From assembly GCF_001590865.1 (NCBI RefSeq), contig NZ_BBUY01000004.1:425759-485678 (forward strand): 59,920 bases of DNA. The letters run 5' to 3'. Of the stretch, positions 51,996 through 59,920 are shown in pieces. This DNA comes from Streptomyces sp. NBRC 110611 (GTDB lineage: Bacteria; Actinomycetota; Actinomycetes; Streptomycetales; Streptomycetaceae). Each line of letters begins with the position of its first letter. Position 1 is the stretch's first letter. The notes beneath the pieces are model-generated. The model saw only the letters and a list, made by a program, of their open reading frames with translations. It was not told where the DNA came from and did not search any database. Position numbers and translations under genes: made by a program.

Positions 51996-53221
51996 TGGGC
52001 GCTTCCCCGAGCGCCGCCCGTGACCAGGTGCACGGTGACCAGGGACACGGTGACCAGGGACACGGTGACCAAGCGCACCGTGGCCAGGTGAACCGTGGTC
52101 AGGTATACGCCGCGTTGCTCGCCGTCTGGCTGCTGTGGGGCTCCACCTTCCTCAGCATCCGCGTGCTGGTCGGCCAGGTGCCCCCGCTCCTGGCCGCCGG
52201 CGGCCGCTTCACGGTCGCGGGCGCCGTCCTGTTCCTCGCGGTCGGCCTGAAGAGCATGCGGAGCGAAGGGCCGGGCGTCCGGGAGCAGTTGCGCGGGCGG
52301 ATACCGCGGCTGGTGCTGCTGGGCGTGCTGCACTTCGTGGTCGCCAACGGCATGGTGAGCCTCGCCGAGCAGCGCCTGGAGTCCGGCACCACCGGTGTGC
52401 TCTTCGCGACCGTGCCGCTGTGGCTGATCGGCGTCCGCGCGCTGAGCGGGCACCGGCCGCGCGCCGTCGAACTGTGCGCGGGCGCGGTCGGCCTGGGCGG
52501 CGTCGCGCTGCTGCTCGGCTTCCGTACCGGGCCGCTGGGCCCCTCGCTGATGGTGCTGGCGGCGGCCTGCGCCTGGGCGGTGGCCGGATTCCTCGCGGAG
52601 CGCCCCGAGCGGCGGCCGAACCCCGCGCCGCCCGCGGGCGCGGCGCTGGCCTCGGCGGTGCAGATGCTCTCCGGGGGAGTGGTGCTGCTGCTGTGCTCGC
52701 TGGTGAGCGGGGAGTGGGCGGAGCTGGACCCGGACCGGGTACGGCCCACGGCCTGGCTGGCCGGGATCCATCTGATCCTGTTCGGTTCGCTGGTCGGCTT
52801 CTGGGCGTACACCTGGCTGGTCACCCGCATCGACGCCCGGCTGGCGGCCACCTACGCGTATGTGCAGCCGGTCATCACCATGTTCCTCGGGTGGCTGCTG
52901 CTGGGCGAGCACCTGACCGGCGCCGGACTGGGCGGCACCGCCCTGATCATCGTCGCCGTCGCGTGGATGGTGCTGACCCGCAGCAGGGACGGCGTCGCGA
53001 AGGCGAAGCCCCGACCGGACGCGGACGACGGTGAACTCACCGCCGGCACCGAGAACGCAGGCAACAAGAACCCAGGCAACGAGAACGCGGGCAACAAGGA
53101 CGCAGGCACCGAGAACGCGGCGCACGAGCGCCGGAACGCCGAGCACGAGAACGCCGAGCACGAGAACGCAGCGCACAAGAACGAGAACGCAGAGAACGAG
53201 GAAGCGGAGACCAGCCCATGA
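51995..53221 (+). CDS. EamA family transporter
   Basis: A 408-residue DMT-superfamily exporter with ten hydrophobic spans between residues 32 and 330 (WLLWGSTFLSIRVLVGQVPP, GFRTGPLGPSLMVLAAACAW, AYVQPVITMFLGWLLLGEHL). The N-terminus carries six 15-base repeats that spell GDQGH-like units; the C-terminus is an Asn/Glu/His/Lys-rich tail of imperfect repeats. Both extra tails are unusual. The ATG overlaps the HDO stop (TGATG). It likely exports the pathway product and may give self-resistance. Confidence 0.87.
   Translation: MGASPSAARDQVHGDQGHGDQGHGDQAHRGQVNRGQVYAALLAVWLLWGSTFLSIRVLVGQVPPLLAAGGRFTVAGAVLFLAVGLKSMRSEGPGVREQLRGRIPRLVLLGVLHFVVANGMVSLAEQRLESGTTGVLFATVPLWLIGVRALSGHRPRAVELCAGAVGLGGVALLLGFRTGPLGPSLMVLAAACAWAVAGFLAERPERRPNPAPPAGAALASAVQMLSGGVVLLLCSLVSGEWAELDPDRVRPTAWLAGIHLILFGSLVGFWAYTWLVTRIDARLAATYAYVQPVITMFLGWLLLGEHLTGAGLGGTALIIVAVAWMVLTRSRDGVAKAKPRPDADDGELTAGTENAGNKNPGNENAGNKDAGTENAAHERRNAEHENAEHENAAHKNENAENEEAETSP
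52019..52108 (+). repeat. Six 15-bp tandem repeats in the EamA gene
   Basis: Six head-to-tail copies of a GGTGACCAGGGACAC-like unit, two of them identical, encode the N-terminal GDQGH repeats before the first membrane span. Confidence 0.8.
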
Positions 53222-53481
53222 GCACGCGCACCCAGGAAGAGATCAGGGAGAGCCTCCTCACGATCCTCGGCGGCATCAAGCGGCGGGACGTACGGGCCGC
53301 GCTGGAGGAGGACGACAACTTCATGCGCGCGCTCCACCTCGACTCCCTGGACGCCGTGGAGCTGACCGTGCGGCTCGGCGGGGAGTTCGGCTTCGAGTTC
53401 GGCACCGAGGCGGAGGACCTCGACGCCCTGCAGGGCCTGGGCGCACTGACCGCCCTCGTCGCGCGGCGGGCCACCGCGTGA
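53218..53481 (+). CDS. Stand-alone acyl/peptidyl carrier protein
   Basis: An 87-residue carrier protein. LHLDSLDAVEL holds Ser43, the phosphopantetheine attachment site, within the usual helix II. ATGA overlap with the EamA gene and GTGA overlap with the adenylation gene give tight coupling. It would carry the amino acid loaded by the next enzyme while the oxidases act on it. Confidence 0.92.
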   Translation: MSTRTQEEIRESLLTILGGIKRRDVRAALEEDDNFMRALHLDSLDAVELTVRLGGEFGFEFGTEAEDLDALQGLGALTALVARRATA

Positions 53482-54971
53482 GCGGGACGAACGGGCTGCT
53501 GGTCCGCGCCCTCGCCGAGCACGCCCGCAACGCGCCGCAGCGGGTCGCGCTCGTGGCCCGCGGTGAACAGCTCACCTACGGCCAGTTGTTCACCGCCGCC
53601 CGCCGCGTCGCCGTACGCCTGCACGAGCACGGGGCCGGTCCGGGCGCGCGGGTCGCCGTGCTCGGGGAGAAGACCGCCGCGGCGGTCGTCTCCGTCCTCG
53701 GCACACTGCTGGCCGGTGCCGCGTATGTGCCCCTCGACCCGTCCGCGCCCCAGGCCCGGCGGCGTTCCCTCGTCGCCGACGCGGGCGCGCGGCTCCTGCT
53801 CGCCGCCGATCCCGGGAAGGCGGGGGAGCTCGGGGAGGACGTACGGGTGCTGGACCCGTGGGCGGACGCCGACGCGGACGCCTGGCGGGCACCCGAGCTG
53901 GGCCCCGAGGACTTCGCGTATGTGCTGTACACCTCCGGAAGCACCGGCCGGCCGAAGGGCGTATGCGTACCGCACCGCGCCGTGGACGCCTTCTTCGGGG
54001 CCGTCGCCGGGCTGATGGACCTGGGCCCCGGGGCCCGCTGTCTGAACACCTCGGCGCTGCACTTCGACGTGTCCGTCATCGACCTCCTCTTCCCCCTCCA
54101 CCAGGGCGCCACCGTGCACCTCGGCCCGGCGGTCCCGTTGCCCGCCCCGACGCTCCAGCTGATCGCGCGGGAGCGGATCACGCATATGGCGGCCGTCGGC
54201 TCCACCCTCACCCTGCTCGCCCAGCACGGCCTGGAGCCGTACGACCTGAGCGCGCTGCGCCGCATCATGACGGGCGCGGAGATCCTCAACCCCCGTACGG
54301 TGCAGGCCTGGCTGGCCGCCGCCCCGCACGCCACCGTCATCAACGGCTACGGGCCGACCGAGGCCACCTGCGTGGCGATCGCCGAGCCGATCTCCGCGCG
54401 CGAGCCGGAGCGCACCGCCCCGTACCCCGTGGGACGCCCGTTGCCCGGCGTCGGGCTCGGCTTCCTGGGTGCGGACGGCGAGGTCAGCGCGGACGGGCCG
54501 GGGGAGATCCTGCTGAGCGGTCCGCAGCTGATGGCCGGCTATCTGGGCCGGCCGGAAGAGGAGGCACGCGCCTTCCACGAAGGCGCCTACCGCACCGGCG
54601 ACCTGGGGCACCGGGACGAGCGGGGCATCGTGCACTTCGCCGGGCGGAGCGACGACGAGGTGAAGATCCGCGGCTACCGCATCAACCTCAACGAGATCCG
54701 CGCCACGCTCGAATCCCACCCGGCCGTGGGCCGCGCCTTCGTCACCGACGTCGAGGACCCGCGCAGCGGCCGCTCCCTGGCCTGCGGGATCCAGCTGAGG
54801 CAGGGGGCCTCGGCGGGGGCGGACGAACTCACCACGTACGCCGCCGACGCGCTGCCGCGCTACATGGTGCCGCGCGAGGTGGTCTTCCTCGACGGATTCC
54901 CGGTGCTGTCCTCCGGCAAGCCGGACACCGCGCGCCTGCGGGTCCTCGTCACGGAAGGGGCCGGACGATGA
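53478..54971 (+). CDS. Stand-alone amino acid adenylation enzyme
   Basis: A 497-residue A domain. Core motifs: A3 YTSGSTGRPKGV near residue 155, A5 NGYGPTEAT near 292, A7 YRTGDLGHRDERG near 372, A8 GRSDDEVKIRGYRI near 392, A10 LSSGKPD near 484. A code read by eye is D-V-I-A-M-G-G-C-V-K; I do not recognise its substrate. It should activate an amino acid and load the carrier protein encoded upstream. No condensation domain is present. Confidence 0.92.
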   Translation: MSGTNGLLVRALAEHARNAPQRVALVARGEQLTYGQLFTAARRVAVRLHEHGAGPGARVAVLGEKTAAAVVSVLGTLLAGAAYVPLDPSAPQARRRSLVADAGARLLLAADPGKAGELGEDVRVLDPWADADADAWRAPELGPEDFAYVLYTSGSTGRPKGVCVPHRAVDAFFGAVAGLMDLGPGARCLNTSALHFDVSVIDLLFPLHQGATVHLGPAVPLPAPTLQLIARERITHMAAVGSTLTLLAQHGLEPYDLSALRRIMTGAEILNPRTVQAWLAAAPHATVINGYGPTEATCVAIAEPISAREPERTAPYPVGRPLPGVGLGFLGADGEVSADGPGEILLSGPQLMAGYLGRPEEEARAFHEGAYRTGDLGHRDERGIVHFAGRSDDEVKIRGYRINLNEIRATLESHPAVGRAFVTDVEDPRSGRSLACGIQLRQGASAGADELTTYAADALPRYMVPREVVFLDGFPVLSSGKPDTARLRVLVTEGAGR

Positions 54972-56152
54972 CCGTACAGGGGGCGCTGCACGGTGCCGGG
55001 ACGGGCTGGTTCACCCCGGCGGAGGAGGAGCTGCGGAAGGACGTCGCCGGGTACCTCGCCGCCGAGGTCCTCCCGCGGGCGGCGGAGTGGGAACGCGCGG
55101 GGGAGCTGCCGCTGCGCGAGGTGCTGACCGCGCTGGGCACGCGCGGCTGGCTCGGCGCGCGCTTCCCGCGCGAGCGGGGCGGCGGCGGGCGCACGCTCTG
55201 GGAACACGTGGTACTCGCCGAGTGCCTCGGCGAGGTGCCGTGCGACAGCCTCGGCATGGCGGTCACCGTGCACCAGGACATGGTCGCCCCGCTGCTCGCC
55301 GATTCCGGCACGGAGGAGGCCGTCGAACGCTTCCTGCGCCCGGCGCTGCGCGGTACGCACGTCCTGGCGCACGCCGTCTCCGAGGCGGGCGCGGGCTCCG
55401 ACGTGGCCTCGGTCGCCGCCACCGCCGTGCCCACCGGCGAGGGGTACGAACTCACCGGCACCAAGCGCTGGGTGACCGCCGGACGGTACGCCGACTCCTT
55501 CGCCGTGCTGGCCCGCCTCCCCCAGGCGCCCGGGCCGTTCGGGCACGTGCTGCTCATGGTGCCGGCCGGTGCCGAGGGGGTGTGCGTACGTCCCGGACCG
55601 CCGACACTCGGCATGCACGCGGCGGGGCTCGCGGGCGAAGTCCGCTTCGAGTCGGTACGGGTGCCGAAGGCCCACCGGATCGGCGGGCACGGACTCGGAC
55701 TCGTCACCCAGCTGCGCCAGTTCGAGCAGGAGCGGATCCTCGCCTCCTGCCGGTCGCTCGCCATCGCCTCCCGGCTGCTGGCGCAGACCCGGGAACACCT
55801 TGAGGGGCGCGAGACCTTCGGCGCGCCGGTCGCCTCCCGGCAGGACGTCTCCTTCCGCCTGGCGCGGCTGCGGGCGGCCGTGGAGTCGGCGCGCCAGCTC
55901 GCCTACACCGCCGCCGACCGCTGGGCGACCGGCGGCGACTACCGCACCCTCTCCGCCGCGGCCAAGCTGCGCGCCGGCCGTCTCGTACGGGAGACGGCGC
56001 GGCTCTGCCTCCATCTGCACGGCACCGAGGGTCAGTTGACGGACTCCGCGGTGAACCGGGCCTGGCGGGACGCCCGCCTGTTCTCCCTCTCGACCGGATC
56101 GGACGAAATGATGCTGACCACGCTGGCCCGGCTGGAGGGCTGGGATGACTGA
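54968..56152 (+). CDS. Acyl-CoA dehydrogenase-like flavoprotein 1
   Basis: A 394-residue ACAD. Typical segments: AHAVSEAGAGSDVASVAATAV (substrate/FAD region), ELTGTKRWVTAG, FGAPVASRQDVSFRLARL and a C-terminal HLHGTEGQLTDSAVNRAWRD. The usual Glu-Gly-Thr near the end reads SLSTGSDEMM, so the base may lie elsewhere. In pyrrole and related pathways such enzymes desaturate carrier-bound amino acids; that is my best guess. ATGA overlap with the adenylation gene. Confidence 0.88.
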   Translation: MTVQGALHGAGTGWFTPAEEELRKDVAGYLAAEVLPRAAEWERAGELPLREVLTALGTRGWLGARFPRERGGGGRTLWEHVVLAECLGEVPCDSLGMAVTVHQDMVAPLLADSGTEEAVERFLRPALRGTHVLAHAVSEAGAGSDVASVAATAVPTGEGYELTGTKRWVTAGRYADSFAVLARLPQAPGPFGHVLLMVPAGAEGVCVRPGPPTLGMHAAGLAGEVRFESVRVPKAHRIGGHGLGLVTQLRQFEQERILASCRSLAIASRLLAQTREHLEGRETFGAPVASRQDVSFRLARLRAAVESARQLAYTAADRWATGGDYRTLSAAAKLRAGRLVRETARLCLHLHGTEGQLTDSAVNRAWRDARLFSLSTGSDEMMLTTLARLEGWDD

Positions 56153-57317
56153 CGCACCGGCCCAGGGCGCGCCGGCGCCGGACACCAGCAGCAGAGCGCC
56201 GCGTGGGGAGAGCGGGCAGCATGCCCACCGCGCCCTCCTCGACGCCTTCGTCGCGCAGCACTCCGGCCCCGGCGGCCTGCTCGACGCCGCCCGCTGGGAG
56301 GCGCCCGAGCGGCCCCCCGTACGGGAGCTGCTGGCGGCGGCGGGCGGCGCGGGGCTGTTCCGGGCGGCCTGGCGCGGCGACGGTGCCCTGGCGCGGGCGG
56401 TCGCCCTGCACACCGCGCTCGCCCGCGCGGGCAACGGCGCCCCCGGCGCGGCCGTCCTCACCCACCTGGAGGTGAGCGCCCGCCTGCTGGGCGGCCTGCT
56501 GCCCGATGACTCCGCGCTCCACACCCGCCTCCTGGACGGCACCTCGACGGCGTCCCTCGCCGTCACCGAGCCGGGCGCACCGGGCAGCGACCTCTCCTGC
56601 CTGCACACCGAAGTGCGGGGCAAAGAAGGTGACGTGCGGGTCAGCGGCGAGAAGTGGTTCATCAGCAACGCGCCGCACGCCGACCTGATGCTCGTCCTCG
56701 CCGCCGACCCGGACCGGCTCACCTCGGGCCGCGCCGGGCCCGCGCTGCTGCTGGTGGACGCGGACGCGCCCGGCGTACGGACCGAACCCGTCGAGGGCTG
56801 CGGACACCACGGGCTCACCGGACGCGTCACCCTCGACGACGTACGGGTGCGCTCCGTACCCGCACCGGCCGGGCAGGCGATGCTCCTGCTGGGGCGGCAC
56901 TGGATCCACGAGCGGGTGATGCTCGCGGTCCGGATGGCGGCGCTCGCCGACGCCGTGCTGGAGCACGCGGCCGAGGGTGCGCGCACCCGGCACACCTTCG
57001 GTGCTCCGCTCACCGCCAACCAGCACGTGCGCTTCACCCTCGCCGCCCTGCGGGCCGAGACGGAGGAGGCACGCGCCGCCGCGCTCCAGGCCGTACGTCT
57101 GCTGGAGTCCGGCGGCTGCCCGGCCGGGTACGCGGCGGCGTGCAAGTACCGCGCCGCCGAGGTGCTGCGCCGGGTCGCGGACGAAGCGGTACAGCTGGCC
57201 GGCGCCGACGGGTACGTCCGGGGCCATCCGGCGGAGCGCGCGCTGCGCGACGCCGAAGGCCTGGCCCTCGCGGGCGGTACCGATGAACTGATGCTGATGC
57301 AGATCGAAAGGGGATGA
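56145..57317 (+). CDS. Acyl-CoA dehydrogenase-like flavoprotein 2
   Basis: A 390-residue ACAD paralogue of lower similarity. ASLAVTEPGAPGSDLSC, RVSGEKWFISNAPHADLML and RHTFGAPLTANQHVRFTLAAL match ACAD segments; the N-terminal domain has a distinct Ala/Gly-rich helix set. ALAGGTDELMLMQIERG replaces the common Glu-Gly-Thr end. It overlaps gene 1 by eight bases. Two dehydrogenases in a row suggest two oxidation steps or a heteromer. Confidence 0.87.
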   Translation: MTDAPAQGAPAPDTSSRAPRGESGQHAHRALLDAFVAQHSGPGGLLDAARWEAPERPPVRELLAAAGGAGLFRAAWRGDGALARAVALHTALARAGNGAPGAAVLTHLEVSARLLGGLLPDDSALHTRLLDGTSTASLAVTEPGAPGSDLSCLHTEVRGKEGDVRVSGEKWFISNAPHADLMLVLAADPDRLTSGRAGPALLLVDADAPGVRTEPVEGCGHHGLTGRVTLDDVRVRSVPAPAGQAMLLLGRHWIHERVMLAVRMAALADAVLEHAAEGARTRHTFGAPLTANQHVRFTLAALRAETEEARAAALQAVRLLESGGCPAGYAAACKYRAAEVLRRVADEAVQLAGADGYVRGHPAERALRDAEGLALAGGTDELMLMQIERG

Positions 57318-57323
57318 CGAGGA

Positions 57324-58079
57324 ATGACCACCTGGAACGCCGAGAAGTACGACACCGAGTTCGGCTACGTCTCCGCCCTCGCGGGCGGGGTCACCGAGCT
57401 GCTGGCGGCCCGGCCCGGCGAACGCATCCTGGACCTGGGCTGCGGCACCGGCGAGATCGCGGCCGAACTGCGCGACCACGGCTGCGAGATGGTGCTCGTG
57501 GACGGCGACCCGGCCATGGTCGAGGCGGCGACCGCCCGCCTGGGCCAGGAGGCGATCCTCGCCGACGGGCACGACTTCACCCTCGACCGCCCCGTGGACG
57601 CGGTCTTCTCCAACGCGGCGCTGCACTGGATGCGGCGCCCCGCCGAGGTGGTCGCCCGGGTACGGGCGGCGTTGCGCCCCGGCGGGCGCTTCGTGGCCGA
57701 GATGGGCGGCGCGGGCAACTGCCAGGGCGCCATCGACGCACTGCGGGCGGCCCTGGACGAGCGGGGCCTCGCCGAGGGCATGCGCTCGCCCTGGTACTTC
57801 CCGACCCCGGAGGAGTACCGCGCGCTGCTGGCGGAGCACGGCTTCGAGGTGACGTCGATGGAGCACTTCCCCCGGCTCACCCCCATGGCGGCGGACGCCG
57901 GCGGAGTGGCCGGCTGGCTGCGGATGTTCGGCGGCACACTCACCGCGCACGTACCGGAGGACCAGCGGGAGGCCGTACTGGCGCGGGCGGGCGAGCTGGC
58001 GGCCCCCGAGCTGCTGCGCGACGGCGTCTGGTACGTCGACTACCACCGGCTGCGCTTCGCGGCGGTGGCGAAACCGTGA
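57324..58079 (+). CDS. Class I SAM-dependent methyltransferase
   Basis: A 251-residue methyltransferase. AdoMet motif I is ERILDLGCGTGEIAAEL near residue 34, motif II around EMVLVDGDPAMVEAA, and SNAALHWMRRP near 94, like trans-aconitate methyltransferases, whose acceptor is a carboxylate. Here it may esterify or N/O-methylate the pathway product. It sits six bases past the second ACAD stop. Confidence 0.88.
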   Translation: MTTWNAEKYDTEFGYVSALAGGVTELLAARPGERILDLGCGTGEIAAELRDHGCEMVLVDGDPAMVEAATARLGQEAILADGHDFTLDRPVDAVFSNAALHWMRRPAEVVARVRAALRPGGRFVAEMGGAGNCQGAIDALRAALDERGLAEGMRSPWYFPTPEEYRALLAEHGFEVTSMEHFPRLTPMAADAGGVAGWLRMFGGTLTAHVPEDQREAVLARAGELAAPELLRDGVWYVDYHRLRFAAVAKP

Positions 58080-58831
58080 GGCTCTTCCTGCTTCCCCCGG
58101 CGGGCGCCTCGGCGGCCACCTTCCGCGCCTGGCCCGGCGCGCTGGGGGAGCACGCCGAGGCGGTCCCGGTCGAACTGCCGGGCCGGGGCGGCCGCATCGG
58201 CGAACCCGCCCCTGCCTCCCTGCCGGACCTGATCGGGGAGCTGGCCGCGGCCCACACCCCGTCCGAGGGCGAGTGGGCCGTCGTCGGGCACAGCATGGGC
58301 GCCCTCCTCGGCGCGGGCTGGGCCGCCGCCGCGACCCGGGCCGGACGGCCCCCGGCCTTCCTGGTACTCAGCGCCTCCGCCCCGCCCTGGCTGCACTCCA
58401 CGGCCGCCGAACTGGAGGGCACGGAGGGCGAGTTGTGGCAGCGGGTGGACGCACTGGGCGGCCTGCCGCCCGCGATCCGCGACAACCCCCTCGCCCGCCG
58501 CCTCTTCAGCCGCGCCCTCCAGGCGGACGTCACGGCCTCCGCCCGCTACCGGCCGCCGGGACCGGAGCCGGTCGGCTGCCCGGTCGTGGCGGTACGGGGC
58601 GCGGCGGACGCACTGGTCGGGGCGGAGCTGCTGGCCGGCTGGTCGGCCCTGACCCGGGACACCCGGCAGCCCTTCCGCGCACTCACCCTGCCCGGCGGCC
58701 ACTTCTACCGCGCGGGCGTGGACGATCTGATCCCCCTGGTCCGGGAACTCCTCACCGCCCCATCGGACAGGCCCTGGCTTCAGCGGGTGCGCACCGTGCC
58801 CTTGAGGGCCTGGTCGCGGAAGTGGCAGTAG
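58076..58831 (+). CDS. Type II thioesterase
   Basis: A 251-residue alpha/beta hydrolase. LFLLPPAGASAATFRAWPGAL and VVGHSMGALLGAGWA hold the oxyanion region and the Ser elbow (G-H-S-M-G, Ser near 79); TLPGGHFYRAG near 208 has the His. Type II thioesterases release misloaded or finished acyl chains from carrier proteins. GTGA overlap with the methyltransferase. Its last 52 bases overlap the convergent gene. Confidence 0.92.
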   Translation: MRLFLLPPAGASAATFRAWPGALGEHAEAVPVELPGRGGRIGEPAPASLPDLIGELAAAHTPSEGEWAVVGHSMGALLGAGWAAAATRAGRPPAFLVLSASAPPWLHSTAAELEGTEGELWQRVDALGGLPPAIRDNPLARRLFSRALQADVTASARYRPPGPEPVGCPVVAVRGAADALVGAELLAGWSALTRDTRQPFRALTLPGGHFYRAGVDDLIPLVRELLTAPSDRPWLQRVRTVPLRAWSRKWQ

Positions 58832-59826
58832 ATCTTCGCCGGGTTGGTGTAGTAGCGCCACGGCACCGCATCCACGTAGCCGTCCACCTGCCGGAACTGT
58901 TCCATGGCCTCCTGGTGCCGTTCCGCCTTGGTCAGGCAGTACGCCAGCAGATGCCTGACCTCCGCCAGCCTCGGATGGTCCGGGCGCGCCGCCGCGACGT
59001 CCGCCAGCGCGGCGTCGATCAGCCCGGTCATCTCGGGCCAGCCGTAGGCGGCTTCCGGCGCCTCGTCGTCGTTCTGCTCGTACCAGTTGAGCAACGGGAA
59101 CATCGTGAGCAGGTTGCCGAGCGGGGCCGTCGTCGCGGCCCGCAGGGTGAAGTCGCGGGCGAGCTCGGCGGAGCCGCGCCACTTCGGCAGCCAGTACTGG
59201 AGCGCGTACCAGTGAGCCTCGTAGTGGTACGGAGCGCGCGCGGTGACCTCGGACCACAGCTCGTGCAGCGCCTCGTGCGGCGCGCCCAGGCCCATGTACA
59301 GGGGGATCTGCAGGAGGTACGGGGTCGGGTCGCCCGGCAGGGCCAGGGCCTGGGCCCGGGCGAAGTCCTCCCGGGCCTCGTCCAGCACGCGGTGGAAGCC
59401 CGCGAACTGCTCGGCGGTGGTGTCCTTGGCCCAGCCCCCGCCACGGATCTCCCAGGCCAGCGACACCTTTGCGTCCGCCTGGACCACGGCCGCGTCCGGG
59501 TCGTCGGGGTGTGCGGCCTGCCAGGCGCGCAGCCAGGTGTCGTCGTCGGCCGCCCGGTTCGCGATGATGCCGACGAGGTAGGAGCGGCGCTCCCAGTCCG
59601 TGCCCGCGGCGGCGAGGGCCTGTGCGGCAGGCTGCCACTCGCCCCGGGCGAGCGCCGCCGACACGGCTTCCGCCTCGGGGTCGGGGAAGGCCAGGTCCGC
59701 GTTCTGCCGCTCCGGCGGCAGCAGGTCCCCACCGGCTTCGGCGGCGAGCTTCGCCGTACGCCTTCTGGAGCGCAGCCAGAAGACGACGGTGAGGGCCAGG
59801 ATGGTCAGGGGGAGGATTCCGTGCAC
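58780..59826 (-). CDS. Conserved membrane-anchored hypothetical protein
   Basis: A 348-residue protein. One N-terminal membrane span (ILPLTILALTVVFWL, then a basic RSRRRTAKL) anchors a helical repeat domain (WERRSYLVGIIANRAADDDTW, RAPYHYEAHWYALQYWLPKWRG, LRAATTAPLGNLLTMFPLLNWY), perhaps TPR-like. I cannot name a family. GTG start (MHGIL). Upstream to the window edge, bases 59827-59920 hold only a leader and the poly-G tract. Confidence 0.7.
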   Translation of the reverse strand: MHGILPLTILALTVVFWLRSRRRTAKLAAEAGGDLLPPERQNADLAFPDPEAEAVSAALARGEWQPAAQALAAAGTDWERRSYLVGIIANRAADDDTWLRAWQAAHPDDPDAAVVQADAKVSLAWEIRGGGWAKDTTAEQFAGFHRVLDEAREDFARAQALALPGDPTPYLLQIPLYMGLGAPHEALHELWSEVTARAPYHYEAHWYALQYWLPKWRGSAELARDFTLRAATTAPLGNLLTMFPLLNWYEQNDDEAPEAAYGWPEMTGLIDAALADVAAARPDHPRLAEVRHLLAYCLTKAERHQEAMEQFRQVDGYVDAVPWRYYTNPAKIYCHFRDQALKGTVRTR

Positions 59827-59905
59827 GGGTTTCTACGGTCCAATCAGGTGGGTGTCAGGTGTGTGCCGGCTTTTTGGGCACAGGGACACGGAGGCAGGAC
59901 GAGGC

Positions 59906-59920
59906 GGGGGGGGGGGGGGG
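59906..59920. other. 15-base poly-G tract at the window edge
   Basis: Fifteen G in a row at the very end. This is typical of a read or contig end artefact, although a real tract cannot be excluded. Confidence 0.6.

Noticed and set aside
1..59920. CRISPR arrays, rRNA genes or insertion sequences
   Set aside because: No regularly spaced repeats with spacers, no rRNA signature and no transposase pattern were seen.

Overview
The window is high-GC actinobacterial DNA and almost certainly Streptomyces. GC-rich third codon positions, frequent GTG starts, Shine-Dalgarno GGAGG sites, mycothiol-dependent enzymes, MEDS/HATPase/STAS regulators, XRE-DUF397 pairs and a 25-residue bL37-like ribosomal protein all fit that genus. 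No rRNA, CRISPR array or insertion sequence was seen. The right edge runs into a 15-base poly-G tract, so it may be a contig end.

Layout. 1-13.6 kb is ordinary chromosome: an M20 dipeptidase, a GGR-family flavoprotein, an MDMPI-type enzyme, a ROK regulator, a phosphotriesterase/DUF4865/TetR group, an RsbW-like ATPase, a Cds1-like PLP enzyme, a DeoR regulator and a large membrane hydrolase. At 13.6-16.0 kb lies a beta-helix/AAA+ ATPase fusion. About 16.03-30.5 kb is an integrated element with a lower-GC, mosaic gene content. It has a large serine integrase (C-terminal frameshift), an 89-nt imperfect palindrome, a tRNA-like gene with a 6-nt anticodon loop, a resolvase-like protein without the catalytic Ser, two HNH proteins, an intact phage TerS, a truncated TerL joined to a broken sigma factor, and an XRE/DUF397 regulator pair. 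Its cargo is a graspetide (ATP-grasp RiPP) cluster tgmA-tgmB-tgmC with a PIMT-like methyltransferase.

30.5-50.6 kb is chromosome again: a membrane protein with a HATPase/MEDS-STAS pair, MOSC protein, HpnB-like glycosyltransferase, Asp/Glu racemase, two NUDIX hydrolases, a lipoprotein, bL37, an ABM-family protein, a phosphoribosyltransferase/hydrolase fusion, a HAD phosphatase, an ATP-dependent DNA ligase, a STAS protein, a sigma factor and a dhaKLM operon. 50.9-58.8 kb is a tightly coupled eight-gene operon: heme-oxygenase-like diiron oxidase, EamA exporter, carrier protein, stand-alone adenylation enzyme, two acyl-CoA-dehydrogenase-like proteins, methyltransferase and type II thioesterase. 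It looks like a small amino-acid-derived natural product pathway.

How parts work together. In the element, divergent regulators (XRE/DUF397) face a run of small coupled ORFs ending in the graspetide genes, while the phage-derived genes (TerS, HNH, sigma) look partly decayed. In the 51-59 kb operon the adenylation enzyme would load an amino acid on the carrier protein, the dehydrogenases and diiron oxidase would oxidise it, the methyltransferase and thioesterase would finish or release it, and the EamA protein would export it. These pathway roles are inferred from families, not demonstrated.
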